In this document: positions 55,331-64,000 of the stretch, piece by piece
How positions within the stretch are numbered: the stretch's first letter is position 1
Layout: the number at the start of each line of letters is the position of its first letter
Assembly: GCF_017810075.1 (NCBI RefSeq)
Contig: NZ_JADNYK010000006.1
Coordinates: forward strand, 181,805-245,804
Reading direction: 5' to 3'
Length of the DNA: 64,000 nt
From: Pseudozobellia sp. WGM2
Lineage (GTDB): Bacteria; Bacteroidota; Bacteroidia; Flavobacteriales; Flavobacteriaceae
Position numbers and translations under genes: made by a program
The notes under the pieces: model-generated
What the model was told of the DNA's origin: nothing
What the model saw: the letters and a program-made list of their open reading frames with translations, nothing else
Database searches by the model: none

Positions 55331-57259
55331 TTATCGTTCCATCACAATGAACTCCGACCTACGGTTGAGGTCGTGTTCCTTCTCGGAACATTTTACGCCG
55401 TTGGAGCAGTGGTTCATGGGTTTTGTTTCCCCATAGCCCTTTCCACTTACACGATCTAGGATTATGTTGCCTTTTTCCACAATATAAGCCATGGTGGATT
55501 TTGCCCTTCTATCGGAGAGTTTCATATTGTAGGAATCACTTCCCCTACTGTCCGTGTGCGAACCAACTTCTATTTTCACAGTGGGAAATTCTTGAAGATA
55601 GTCGATAATCTTCTGGAGCTCCAGGGCGGCATCGGGCCTAATGTCAGCTTTATCAAAGTCAAAATAAATGGGTTTAAGATTTAATGTCTTTGCCAAATCA
55701 GTGCCTAAAGCTGCCGGGACTTTCTCAAGTTCAAGATAAAGGGCAATAGGTTGGTCGCTTGGAAGCGTTACTTCCTGTACCTGTTCAATAAAATCCTTTT
55801 TGGTTCCGACTATCTTAAACTTACCGCCGCTACAAGGTATCGAAACGACAAAATTACCCCGGGCATCGGAAACGGTTTCGGCAATCGAATTGCCGTTTTC
55901 ATCTAAAATTACCACTTTGGCATCGGCTAAAGTCTCCCGGGTTTCCTTATCCTTTATAACTCCTTCAGCCGGGCACTTAAAATTCAATTCTTCGAACGTT
56001 ACCGAATAAATGTCATCGCTTCCGTGGCCGCCTTCCCGGTTCGAGGCAAAATGGCCCCTAAGTCCACTTTCATCCAACACCAAACTGAAATCATCGGTGT
56101 TACTGTTCAAGGGTGATGCCAAATTGATAACCTGGTCCGAAGGGACATTGTCTTGCATGGGAACCGCAAAAATGTCCAATCCCCCAAGTCCGGGATGTCC
56201 ATCACTGGCGAAGAAAAGATTTCCGTTTCTGCTTATAAATGGATATGTATCCCTGCCCTCGGTATTTACGGGAGCGCCAATATTCCTAGGTTCGCCGATG
56301 GAACCATCGGCCTCGATTTGGGCCATATAGATATCGGACATCCCAATCGTTCCCTGCATATCCGACGCAAAGTAGAGCATGGTGCCATCGGGCGAGAGAG
56401 CGGGATGCGCTGCTGAATGTTCATCGCCATTAAAGGGAAGTTCTTCCGCGTCGTACCAATTCCCTTCCGCGTCCACCTTGGCGCGAAGAATCTTTAATCG
56501 GATGACCCCTTTATCATCCTTACCCTTTTTTCCATGTACAAAGTTGTTACGGGTAAAATAGACGGTCTTTCCGTCGTCCGTGAACACAGGGGTACATTCA
56601 TGATATTTGGTATTGAGTTTTTTGGAAAACATATCGATTTGTCCTGTACTGTCCCCGGATAAGCTGACCTTGTAGAGGTCGAGATACGGATAAAAATTCC
56701 AGTTGTGGAGACGTTTCCTGACTGTTCCCGTGTCCCTTGAAGATGCGAAAATCAGTTCCTCTTTGAAATAGGACGGACCGAAATCAGGGTAGGAAGAATT
56801 GAAATCCTCGTTTTTGATTTCCGCCTTTCCGGAACGGAGTTTTATAATTTCGAGATAATCAGGATGTTCTTCAAAGAGTACGGCTCTTTTGTCGCTTGCT
56901 TCCAGTGCGTCAAATTTTTCCATCATTCCATCGGCTTCGGCATACCGCCCCAAAGTCTTTAGGGTATGTGAATATCTGAAATAATACTCCGGTTCGACAT
57001 CCTCTCCTATTTCCAAGAGTTTGTTGTACCATATTCCGGCATTTTCAAGATCGGACATGTAATAATAGCTATTTCCCAGATTCTTATACAACTGGGGGCT
57101 TTGATATCCACTCTGGGCCAGTTGCTCGTATTGCTCTGCGGCTGACGCAAAGGCGTAACCCTCATAGAGTCTGTTGGCCCGTTCTAACTTCTTTTCCTGC
57201 CCGTGTAGCAGGGAAGTACTAAAAACTAAGGATAATACGATGTATTTCAGGTGTTTCAT
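55331..57259 (-). CDS. OmpA-family protein with TPR, WD40-like and carboxypeptidase-regulatory domains
   Basis: 642 aa from the ATG at 57259, which starts a signal peptide (KYIVLSLVFSTSLLHGQ); the longer frame to 57394 would overlap the upstream gene. Order: TPRs (about 20-120), PD40/WD40-like beta-propeller (about 160-420, HPALSPDGTMLYFASD), carboxypeptidase-regulatory-like domain (about 430-515) and an OmpA C-terminal domain (about 535-640, IYFDFDKADIRPDAALELQ, NRRSEF) that binds peptidoglycan. Such PorE-like proteins accompany PorP/SprF genes. It begins 10 bp after the SprF-like stop and is third in the adhesin operon. Confidence 0.9.
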   Translation of the reverse strand: MKHLKYIVLSLVFSTSLLHGQEKKLERANRLYEGYAFASAAEQYEQLAQSGYQSPQLYKNLGNSYYYMSDLENAGIWYNKLLEIGEDVEPEYYFRYSHTLKTLGRYAEADGMMEKFDALEASDKRAVLFEEHPDYLEIIKLRSGKAEIKNEDFNSSYPDFGPSYFKEELIFASSRDTGTVRKRLHNWNFYPYLDLYKVSLSGDSTGQIDMFSKKLNTKYHECTPVFTDDGKTVYFTRNNFVHGKKGKDDKGVIRLKILRAKVDAEGNWYDAEELPFNGDEHSAAHPALSPDGTMLYFASDMQGTIGMSDIYMAQIEADGSIGEPRNIGAPVNTEGRDTYPFISRNGNLFFASDGHPGLGGLDIFAVPMQDNVPSDQVINLASPLNSNTDDFSLVLDESGLRGHFASNREGGHGSDDIYSVTFEELNFKCPAEGVIKDKETRETLADAKVVILDENGNSIAETVSDARGNFVVSIPCSGGKFKIVGTKKDFIEQVQEVTLPSDQPIALYLELEKVPAALGTDLAKTLNLKPIYFDFDKADIRPDAALELQKIIDYLQEFPTVKIEVGSHTDSRGSDSYNMKLSDRRAKSTMAYIVEKGNIILDRVSGKGYGETKPMNHCSNGVKCSEKEHDLNRRSEFIVMER

Positions 57260-57269
57260 TTTCAGAATA

Positions 57270-58202
57270 TTAAAAGAATCTTGGATAAATGACTTTTTCT
57301 TTTCTATTGAAAAGTTCCACCCTAAGAAGTACCTCAAAGGATCCGTTGTTGAAAGAGGTATTGCCCAGTTCGGTGGTTTCCCTATCGTAGGCAAGCCCTA
57401 ATAGGATAGGGTCGGATATTTGGAATGCCGCCATGGCGCTCCACGCGGCGCTCCATCGGTAGGCGGCGCCCAAGGTAAGCTTCTGCCGGTACCTGAAGTT
57501 CGCCGAAACGTCTACCTGTAAAGGGGCCCCCGATACCATCTTTGTCAAAAGGGCGGGCTTGAGCTCCCACTGGGGCGCTAGGTCGAAGACATATCCCGTT
57601 ATCAAATAATAGTTGATACGTTCCCTGGCCAAAAAAGACGAGGAATCGTCGGAATCAGAGGATTCGTCAAAATGTTTGGTCTCCAAAAAGTTGGGCACGG
57701 AAGCCCCGAGATAGAATTTACCAGTATGGTAATAGATACCCGCTCCAAAGTTTGGGGAGAATTTGTTGTCTATGTTTTCGGCAGAGGTCAATTGGGGGAC
57801 AAATTGCCGTAGTTGTGCGAAATCGACGTCCAAAAGATTGGCCGCCGCGTTCAGGCCAAAAGAGAGCTTTCGATCCCCGGACATTCGCAGGGTGTAAGAA
57901 AACAGGACATCGAAATAGGTCTCTTTGGTGGGACCAATGTCATCGTTCACGATACTGAGGCCCAGTCCGACATTTTTTCCTGCGGGGGAATGCACGGCGA
58001 AGGTCTGTGTACGGGGGGCGCCTTCGAGCCCTACCCATTGGGACCGGTGCAGCCCCGTGAGGCTCATTACCCCGCGAGATCCCGCATAGGCCGGGTTCAC
58101 GCTCATGGTATTGTACATGTACTGTGTGTATTGGGCATCCTGTTGTGCCATGGCCGGTAGGCCTGCCAAGATCAATAGCCCTATCAAGATATACTTTTGC
58201 AT
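57270..58202 (-). CDS. PorP/SprF family type IX secretion membrane protein
   Basis: 310 aa from the ATG at 58202 (signal peptide YILIGLLILAGLPAMAQ); a 58241 start is less likely. The mature N-terminus QDAQYTQYMYNTMSVNPAYAG is diagnostic of the PorP/SprF family, followed by an outer-membrane beta-barrel. In Flavobacterium johnsoniae, SprF-like proteins are needed for export of proteins with type B C-terminal domains, and the adhesin gene immediately upstream encodes exactly such a domain. The two are a likely dedicated secretion pair. Confidence 0.92.
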   Translation of the reverse strand: MQKYILIGLLILAGLPAMAQQDAQYTQYMYNTMSVNPAYAGSRGVMSLTGLHRSQWVGLEGAPRTQTFAVHSPAGKNVGLGLSIVNDDIGPTKETYFDVLFSYTLRMSGDRKLSFGLNAAANLLDVDFAQLRQFVPQLTSAENIDNKFSPNFGAGIYYHTGKFYLGASVPNFLETKHFDESSDSDDSSSFLARERINYYLITGYVFDLAPQWELKPALLTKMVSGAPLQVDVSANFRYRQKLTLGAAYRWSAAWSAMAAFQISDPILLGLAYDRETTELGNTSFNNGSFEVLLRVELFNRKEKVIYPRFF

Positions 58203-58242
58203 TGCGCTTCCTTTTTTTGAGAAAAATAACATCGTGCCCATT

Positions 58243-61200
58243 CTATCGGTTTATATATAGGTAGCCGGCCGTTTGTTTTTGGCTTCCTCCTTCGTTATAG
58301 TGTACCACATAGAAATAAGTCCCTACCGGAAGAAGATCGTCCCCTTGTATGGTTACCCTTCCGTTGGAACGGCCCGTGAAAAAGTTATTCCGTGGATTAT
58401 ATCTTTCCGTCTTCCAGACCAGTACGCCCCATCGGTTGTAGATGTTTACGGTATTGTCCGGGAAGTTCTCGATATTTCGGATGACCAGGATGTCGTTCAC
58501 GCCGTCGCCGTCGGGAGTAATCAATTGGTAGGTTTCCACATCCTCCGCACCCTCAAAACCTGTGTTGGATTCCAGATAATCAGGTATCCCATTCCCATCA
58601 CTATCGTTCGGTCTTGTGGGGTCGGTGCCGATTTCCACACCATTGGCCAGGCCGTCGCCATCACAATCCCCCGAAAGGAATCCGTCTGATTGAGCGAGGC
58701 TTACATTTTCTTCGATGGAATCACAGAAGTCGTTTAGGTCAGTACCATCGGCCAGTTCGGTTCCGTTCGGTACGCCGTCACCATCGCAATCGGCCTCCAA
58801 AAATGCTCCGCTCTGTTGTATTGATATCCTGTCGATGTCAAAATCACAAGGGTCGTTCGGATCGGTGCCATCGGCCAGTTCATCGCCATTGGTTACCCCG
58901 TCGCCATCGCAATCAGCGTTGTTGAAGGCATCGGTCGGCGTGGTCGAAATGTTGGCAACCACGAAGCTGCAGGCATCGGTGGGGTCGGTACCATCGGCCA
59001 GTTCATCGCCATTGGTCATGCCATCACCATCACAATCCGCTTGTAGGTACGTATCGCTTTGGGGTAGCGTGGCGCTCTGCGCATTAAAGCTACAGGGATC
59101 GTTCGGATCTGTACCATCCCGTATTTCATCATAATTGATAACTCCGTCACCATCGCAATCGCTCAGTAGGTACTCCCTGCCCAATGGAAGTGTAGCATTG
59201 TTAGTATTTCCGCTACAGGGGTCATCGGGATCCGTACCATCCGCCAGTTCGGCACCATTGGACACTCCATCACCGTCACAATCGCTTGTCGGTAACGCCG
59301 TACCCGCAATGCTGTCGCAGTCGTCGAGTGGGTCGGTACCGTCGGTAACCTCCTGCCCATCGGGGATGCCGTCGCCATCGGAGTCGGGGTCGTTGGGATC
59401 GGTGCCAAAGGCGGCCTCCTCGTCGTTGGTAAGCCCATCGTTGTCGCAGTCATTGGTTCCCTGGGGCTGCCAATCGGGATTTGCCCTGGGTTCACAAGGG
59501 TTGTTCGGTTCAGGATCGTCTACGTCGCAGATGTTGTCACCGTCTGTATCCAGGCATATCGGAATAGTTATGTTCAGGGTGGCGGTAGCGCAGACCGTAC
59601 CGTTGCATACTTGATATTGGATGGTTACGGTAGAGTTGTCTTCCGCGGCCAGGGCCGTATAGGTGATCTCGCCCGTGTTTTGGTCGATGTTGATGGTTCC
59701 TGCAGCCGTACCTCCCGTTACCGTAATCGTGCTTCCGGGAAGGAAATCATCGTTGTTCAGTACGTTGTACGTCTTGGGCACACCCACGTCTGCGGTGGTG
59801 TTATCGTCCACGGCGGTCGCGACCAGCGAGTTCGGGTCGGAACCGTTGGGGTTGCCGTCCCCATCACAATCGCTTGTGGGCAGTGGCGTACCGCCGACGC
59901 TGTCGCAGTCGTCGAGGGGATCGGTGCCATCGATAACCTCCTGTCCGTCGGGAATACCGTCGCCATCGGAGTCGGGGTCGTTAGGATCGGTGCCCAGGGC
60001 TGTCTCCTCGTCGTTGGTGAGCCCGTCGTTATCGCAGTCGTTCGTTCCCTGCGGCTGCCAATCGGGATCGGTACCGGGTTCACAGGGGTTGTCCGGTTCG
60101 GGGTCGTCTACGTCACAGATGTTGTCGCCGTCCGTATCGGCACACGCCGGTATGGCAATGTTCAATGTCGCGCTGGCGCAGACCGTACCGTTGCAGACTT
60201 CGTACTCGATGGTCACGGTAGCGTTATCTTCTTCCGCCAAAGCTGTATAGGTAATCTCGCCCGTAGTTTGGTCGATGCTTATAGTTCCGGTTGCCGTGCC
60301 GCCTGTTACGTTAATGGCACTTCCGGGAAGGAAATCGTCGTTGTACAATATATTATAGGTCTTGGGTACGCCCACGTCCGCGGTGGTATTATCGTCCACT
60401 GCGATTGGGACGAACTGGTTAGGATCCTGGCCGTTCGGATTGCCGTCCCCGTCACAATCCCCTGTCGGTAGCGGCGTGCCCCCGATATTGTCGCAGTCGT
60501 CGAGCGGGTCGGTGCCGTCGATGACCTCTTGACCGTCATTGACACCGTCACCATCGGAGTCCGGGTCGTTGGGGTCGGTACCAAGGGAGGCTTCTTCGTC
60601 ATTGGTCAATCCGTCATTGTCACAGTCGCTGGTACCGAGGGGTGTACCGCCAACGGAATCACAGTCATCGTTCGGGTCGGTACCGTCAATTGCTTCCTGT
60701 CCATCGGGGATACCGTCGCCATCGGAGTCGGGATCGTTGGGGTCGGTCGTGTTCCCGTTGGGGTTTCCGGGTGTGGACGGGTCGTCGACTCCGGTTAGCT
60801 CCTCGTCATTGGTCAATCCGTCACCGTCACAATCGCTGGCGCCGAGGGGCGTACCGCCAACGGAATCACAGTCATCGTTTGGGTCGGTACCGTCAATGGC
60901 TTCTTGGGCATCGCTTATGCCATCATTGTCGTCATCGGGATCATCCACATCGGGGGTGCCATCCCCGTCGTTATCGCTTAAAATGGTAACGTCTTCGTTT
61001 AAATCGTCGGGAATGGTGTTTACCTCGTTGGCGATTTGGTCAAAATTGGCGCTTATGGAATTCGTCACGGTCACGTCCCCATCGACATCATTGGCAGTAG
61101 CAACAATGGCCAAGGTATGCAGCTGTCCACTATTCATGAAACCGATGGTCCAATCGGGTGCCGACCATGAGCCCGAACTGGGTGTGGCACTGACGATGGA

Positions 61201-62973
61201 AAATTCCGAAGGCACCGCATCTGTAATCGTTAAATTGGTGATTTGGTCGATTCCCAGATATTCGGCGGTAATGGTAAACGTAACGTTCTCGCCCTCAACT
61301 ATGGGATCGACATCATCAATTTTTTTTAAGACAAGTTCGGGATCGCAGCTATAAGCAGGCAATATCGCGGAATCATAGGTGCAACTTCCTTTGGTTACCC
61401 TTACAAAATAGGCACCGGGGGTGGCCGGAGTGAACGAACTGTTCGTTGCTCCCGAAATGGGTTGGCCATCCTGAAACCACTGGTATGCGTCGAAACCGCC
61501 CGTTTTTTCTACGATATCGGAGGGCAAGCACCCCGCCCCAAGTACATCCAATTCCACTACGGGAACGGTATCGAATCCGGAAAAGTAGCCCCCGATACCT
61601 GCATTGGCGTTTGCTCCTAAAAAACCTACCGCAATGGGTCCCGTTGAATTGACGGTCACGTTTCCTTGGAGGTTGTTTATGAAAATTGTTTTCCATTCCG
61701 TTGTTCCGGCCACCGGTGTTGAAGGAGGAAGGTTAACGTTGCCCGTATCATCCGTTACCGTAATATTACCGTCTGGTGTATTTGTTGAAGCGATTATGGT
61801 GACCCCCCCGTTGAAATTTAATCCGTCGACATCACGGATGGTGGGGATGTTGTCCAAATTGTCCGGTAATAAACAATTGACGGGAGCGATAAAATTTAGG
61901 CCTAGGGTCTGAAGGGCTGAAGATCCTGTCAGGCATTGGTAGGCATATGCCTCTTTTGAGGTAGTCACAAACATGTTGCCCCCTGCCGTGTTGGAGGAGT
62001 AATTATTACCGGGAACCTCAAAATATTCTCCAGTGTCGATAGTGGCAATGGGTGTGGTAGAACCGTTTACAAAGATTTCCGTATTGTTCTGGGTAGCGAT
62101 AATTATAGGAAATTCAGTCTGGTTGTTAGCTTGGCCATTTCCACGGATAAAAACATACTCCCTGCCCAGCACGTTTTCCGGTACGGGTTGGTCGATACCG
62201 GCATCCCTTGCCTCTGACCCGGAATTTATGCCAACATTCAAACCCCCATTGCTGATAACGATTTTTTTATTGGATTGTATGGTAGCACCTAGCCATCCGT
62301 CTATGTTGGCAGGGGTTTCATTTTTTGCGGCTTCAAGAACGAAAGTTTGACCGGCATTCAATGTTATTTGCAACGCATCATCGGTTATACCTCCCCGATT
62401 TCCCTGTAACCTAAACTCACAATTAGGATTATAATCAAAAATGTCCACAACGGTATTGTCCTCGGTCGCCATTATGCCTAAGGTCGAGGTGAGAAATGGA
62501 CTATTTGCCCGATTTGGAATACCGCCCCATTTAAACAGGGTTCCTGCCGCCTGTCTACCTTTTGCGGTCAGCGAGGTTGCCTGGGCAATGGATCTTCCCC
62601 TGTAATTCACATAGAATTTTTCACCACCAGGCGATTGAAAACGCAACCCGCTGTTACTTAATACGATACCTGTATTGGTATTCGTCACTAAGGTTATATT
62701 ATTGTCACCATTTGCGACGTCATATTTACCGGGTGCAGCATTGGAAATGGCTAAGGTGGCAATAGGGGTGGTCCCTGTACCCTGAAAAACCTGAACATTG
62801 AAAGCGGCGGTTTCAGGTGTTGAAAGATAAAAAGCTTGTTGTTGGATGGCTTGGTTATTTGCCACCTGCTTTAATGGGGGCAAGTAATGCACATCGCTCA
62901 ATTGTGAATAGCCATGAGTACAAAAGATTATAAACAGGAATAACTGCAAGACTTTTAATGAAACTTTTCCCAT
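58243..62973 (-). CDS. Giant T9SS type B secreted adhesin with calcium-binding Asp-rich repeats
   Basis: 1576 aa from the ATG at 62973 (signal peptide [17 protein letters not shown]); a start at 63027 would add 18 residues. Order: N-terminal IgGFc-binding-like/adhesin region (about 30-470), an Ig-like PKD-type segment with QWFQDGQPI (about 490), a DUF11-like domain (about 545-660), then about 750 residues of thrombospondin type 3-like Ca2+ repeats ([18 protein letters not shown]) with two Ig-like cadherin-type inserts, and a C-terminal type B sorting domain ([24 protein letters not shown]). The base composition is distinctly more GC-rich than the PUL regions, suggesting transfer. Secreted through T9SS and probably surface-displayed with the adjacent SprF-like protein. 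Confidence 0.92.
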   Translation of the reverse strand: MGKVSLKVLQLFLFIIFCTHGYSQLSDVHYLPPLKQVANNQAIQQQAFYLSTPETAAFNVQVFQGTGTTPIATLAISNAAPGKYDVANGDNNITLVTNTNTGIVLSNSGLRFQSPGGEKFYVNYRGRSIAQATSLTAKGRQAAGTLFKWGGIPNRANSPFLTSTLGIMATEDNTVVDIFDYNPNCEFRLQGNRGGITDDALQITLNAGQTFVLEAAKNETPANIDGWLGATIQSNKKIVISNGGLNVGINSGSEARDAGIDQPVPENVLGREYVFIRGNGQANNQTEFPIIIATQNNTEIFVNGSTTPIATIDTGEYFEVPGNNYSSNTAGGNMFVTTSKEAYAYQCLTGSSALQTLGLNFIAPVNCLLPDNLDNIPTIRDVDGLNFNGGVTIIASTNTPDGNITVTDDTGNVNLPPSTPVAGTTEWKTIFINNLQGNVTVNSTGPIAVGFLGANANAGIGGYFSGFDTVPVVELDVLGAGCLPSDIVEKTGGFDAYQWFQDGQPISGATNSSFTPATPGAYFVRVTKGSCTYDSAILPAYSCDPELVLKKIDDVDPIVEGENVTFTITAEYLGIDQITNLTITDAVPSEFSIVSATPSSGSWSAPDWTIGFMNSGQLHTLAIVATANDVDGDVTVTNSISANFDQIANEVNTIPDDLNEDVTILSDNDGDGTPDVDDPDDDNDGISDAQEAIDGTDPNDDCDSVGGTPLGASDCDGDGLTNDEELTGVDDPSTPGNPNGNTTDPNDPDSDGDGIPDGQEAIDGTDPNDDCDSVGGTPLGTSDCDNDGLTNDEEASLGTDPNDPDSDGDGVNDGQEVIDGTDPLDDCDNIGGTPLPTGDCDGDGNPNGQDPNQFVPIAVDDNTTADVGVPKTYNILYNDDFLPGSAINVTGGTATGTISIDQTTGEITYTALAEEDNATVTIEYEVCNGTVCASATLNIAIPACADTDGDNICDVDDPEPDNPCEPGTDPDWQPQGTNDCDNDGLTNDEETALGTDPNDPDSDGDGIPDGQEVIDGTDPLDDCDSVGGTPLPTSDCDGDGNPNGSDPNSLVATAVDDNTTADVGVPKTYNVLNNDDFLPGSTITVTGGTAAGTINIDQNTGEITYTALAAEDNSTVTIQYQVCNGTVCATATLNITIPICLDTDGDNICDVDDPEPNNPCEPRANPDWQPQGTNDCDNDGLTNDEEAAFGTDPNDPDSDGDGIPDGQEVTDGTDPLDDCDSIAGTALPTSDCDGDGVSNGAELADGTDPDDPCSGNTNNATLPLGREYLLSDCDGDGVINYDEIRDGTDPNDPCSFNAQSATLPQSDTYLQADCDGDGMTNGDELADGTDPTDACSFVVANISTTPTDAFNNADCDGDGVTNGDELADGTDPNDPCDFDIDRISIQQSGAFLEADCDGDGVPNGTELADGTDLNDFCDSIEENVSLAQSDGFLSGDCDGDGLANGVEIGTDPTRPNDSDGNGIPDYLESNTGFEGAEDVETYQLITPDGDGVNDILVIRNIENFPDNTVNIYNRWGVLVWKTERYNPRNNFFTGRSNGRVTIQGDDLLPVGTYFYVVHYNEGGSQKQTAGYLYINR
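59270..60405 (-). repeat. Two near-identical 588-bp (196-aa) tandem units inside the adhesin gene
   Basis: Each unit encodes [16 protein letters not shown], an Ig-like insert ending NGTVCA, then [35 protein letters not shown] and [11 protein letters not shown]. The repeated DNA is offset by 588 bp (for example CTTGGG at 59773 and 60361). A partial third Asp-rich half-unit extends to about 60640. Such repeats vary in copy number by recombination and are hard to assemble. Confidence 0.8.
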
Positions 62974-63217
62974 TAACCAATGAGAATGGAAATTAGAATT
63001 CGGCAAAAGTATAGCGGGAATATTCATTCTTTAAGACTTTTAAAACAAAAGAGGCGTCAAAATTGAGAACTTTTGTGTAGGAAAAAACATAATTGTCGAT
63101 AAAAATATGTTGACAGCTATTGAGGAGGAACTATTTGTTGTGTATACGGGTAAAATGTAGGTGAAATTATCCAAACTATAGGTAAAGAGATATTATCGAC
63201 GGCAATGAATTTGGAGA

Positions 63218-63991
63218 TTACAAAAAAATTCCTTTGCTCCTATATTTCGACCAATCCGTAAACTCGTCCTTGAAACCGTTATATACCTCTTCGGTTTTCT
63301 TGCCGCTACCGCCCAATAACGAACTAACGGCATAAACGCCTTTACGCAATGCACGGTTGTGCTGTATACTGGACTGCCTTTGGGATACTTGAACAATGCT
63401 CTGACGAAGCCCATTGTCCATATGGTGCTGCACCATTTCCCGGTGCAGGTTCGGGTACGCTTTTTCCGCCGTTAGCATAAAGGCGACCCTGTCGTACATT
63501 CCCCTTTCCATCAAATGTCCTGTCCATAAGTTTTCGAGCTTGTTCCCGTCTTTTTCAACAAGCTTGTTGATGACGGGGTACTGTTCCTTTAATGTTGCAG
63601 ATAAATCGGAAATTGAACTCAAATACTGGCCCGTTCTTTTCGGCAATGGGCAACTTGTTCTTTTGTCGGTATAAATGGATTTGATTTCGAACCCCTTCTC
63701 TCCTTTTGCAAAATAGAACCCCTTCGCGTTGAAAAGGGCAATATAGTCCTTCGGGGATTTTTCAAAGGGGGCGTGCATCCGTTCGGCGTATTTTACATAG
63801 GAACCCAAGGCTACACTCTCATATTGCTTTTTGTATACAGGATTCATCTTTTCGTAGAGCTTTGGAAAAATCATAGGAAGAAAAATGGTCGATGCCGTTA
63901 GCTTGGAGCTATTTTCAGAACTCTGTTCCGATAACATTTCGAGCATCAAATGATTCTGACGGACAAATCCTGTAGATACATGTTTTTCCAT
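63218..63991 (-). CDS. Hypothetical protein of the integrated element, possibly 5'-truncated
   Basis: 257 aa if it starts at the ATG at 63991, but the frame stays open to the window edge (three more codons), so it may be longer. I do not recognise the family. Mostly helical and basic, no signal peptide or transmembrane helix; features are YEKMNPVYKKQYESVALG, KDYIALFNAKGFYFAKGEKG and a C-terminal helical part with SLLGGSGKK. Located 245 bp upstream of the adhesin gene start, on the same strand. It may be an element-maintenance or transfer gene rather than part of the adhesin module. Confidence 0.6.
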   Translation of the reverse strand: MEKHVSTGFVRQNHLMLEMLSEQSSENSSKLTASTIFLPMIFPKLYEKMNPVYKKQYESVALGSYVKYAERMHAPFEKSPKDYIALFNAKGFYFAKGEKGFEIKSIYTDKRTSCPLPKRTGQYLSSISDLSATLKEQYPVINKLVEKDGNKLENLWTGHLMERGMYDRVAFMLTAEKAYPNLHREMVQHHMDNGLRQSIVQVSQRQSSIQHNRALRKGVYAVSSLLGGSGKKTEEVYNGFKDEFTDWSKYRSKGIFL

Positions 63992-64000
63992 ATTATCGGG

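Noticed and set aside
59270..60640. CRISPR-like spacing in the repeat-rich region
   Set aside because: The repeats are coding, in frame, 588 bp long and lack short repeat/spacer structure; no cas genes are in view.
59135..61354. Long plus-strand ORFs (up to 286 aa) opposite the adhesin gene
   Set aside because: Shadows created by the repetitive Asp/Gly/Pro codons of the calcium repeats; Ser/Pro/Gly-rich translations with no domain logic.

Overview
The window comes from a marine Flavobacteriia-type Bacteroidota (Zobellia/Maribacter-like lifestyle). The grounds are three SusC/SusD pairs, Bacteroidota promoter signatures (TAnnTTTG), FecR/ECF-sigma control of a SusC, lipoproteins with Bacteroidota-style signals, a type IX secretion (T9SS) sorting domain with a PorP/SprF partner, and an AT-rich genome. 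The assignment is by gene content only; no rRNA is present.

Layout. (1) 1-2730, plus strand: the 3' end of a large secreted PKD/cytochrome c protein and a secreted nucleoside-hydrolase-like enzyme. (2) 2807-22655, minus strand: a complete alginate utilisation locus. PL6 and PL17 lyases make unsaturated uronate, SusC/SusD import oligomers, KdgF and a lipoprotein cupin linearise the uronate, two SDRs are candidate DEH reductases, two PfkB kinases and an Eda aldolase finish the KDG/KDPG route, and there are an ExuT-like MFS carrier, a PPi-type phosphofructokinase and a gluconokinase-like protein. A GntR/FCD repressor gene sits in the middle. The same double-palindrome operator occurs at three promoters, overlapping the -7 box at two of them. 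A probable ~97-nt RNA is encoded antisense to the susC leader. (3) 22747-27119, plus strand: a Tat-exported TIM-barrel protein, a TPR sensor kinase/response regulator pair, and a small membrane J-domain-like gene broken by an in-frame TGA.

(4) 27150-40979: a second polysaccharide locus under ECF sigma/FecR/STN-SusC control. Downstream of susCD come a GH127 enzyme and a tightly coupled cassette: a RuBisCO-like protein, a DUF1537 four-carbon acid-sugar kinase, a single-cysteine Asp/Glu-racemase-fold protein and a BASS-type transporter. This is the best candidate here for an undescribed carbohydrate-acid pathway, related to the OiaK/OiaX branch of apionate catabolism. (5) 41009-52221: a third SusCD pair with an FG-GAP/ASPIC lipoprotein and a DUF5703 putative glycosidase.

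(6) 53624 to the right edge: the left end of an integrated element. A 3' fragment of tRNA-Asp is followed by a tyrosine recombinase, then a GC-richer module of a 1576-aa T9SS type B adhesin with Asp-rich calcium-binding repeats, its PorP/SprF partner and an OmpA/TPR protein, and an unrecognised protein cut by, or starting at, the window edge. The other end of the element is not in view.
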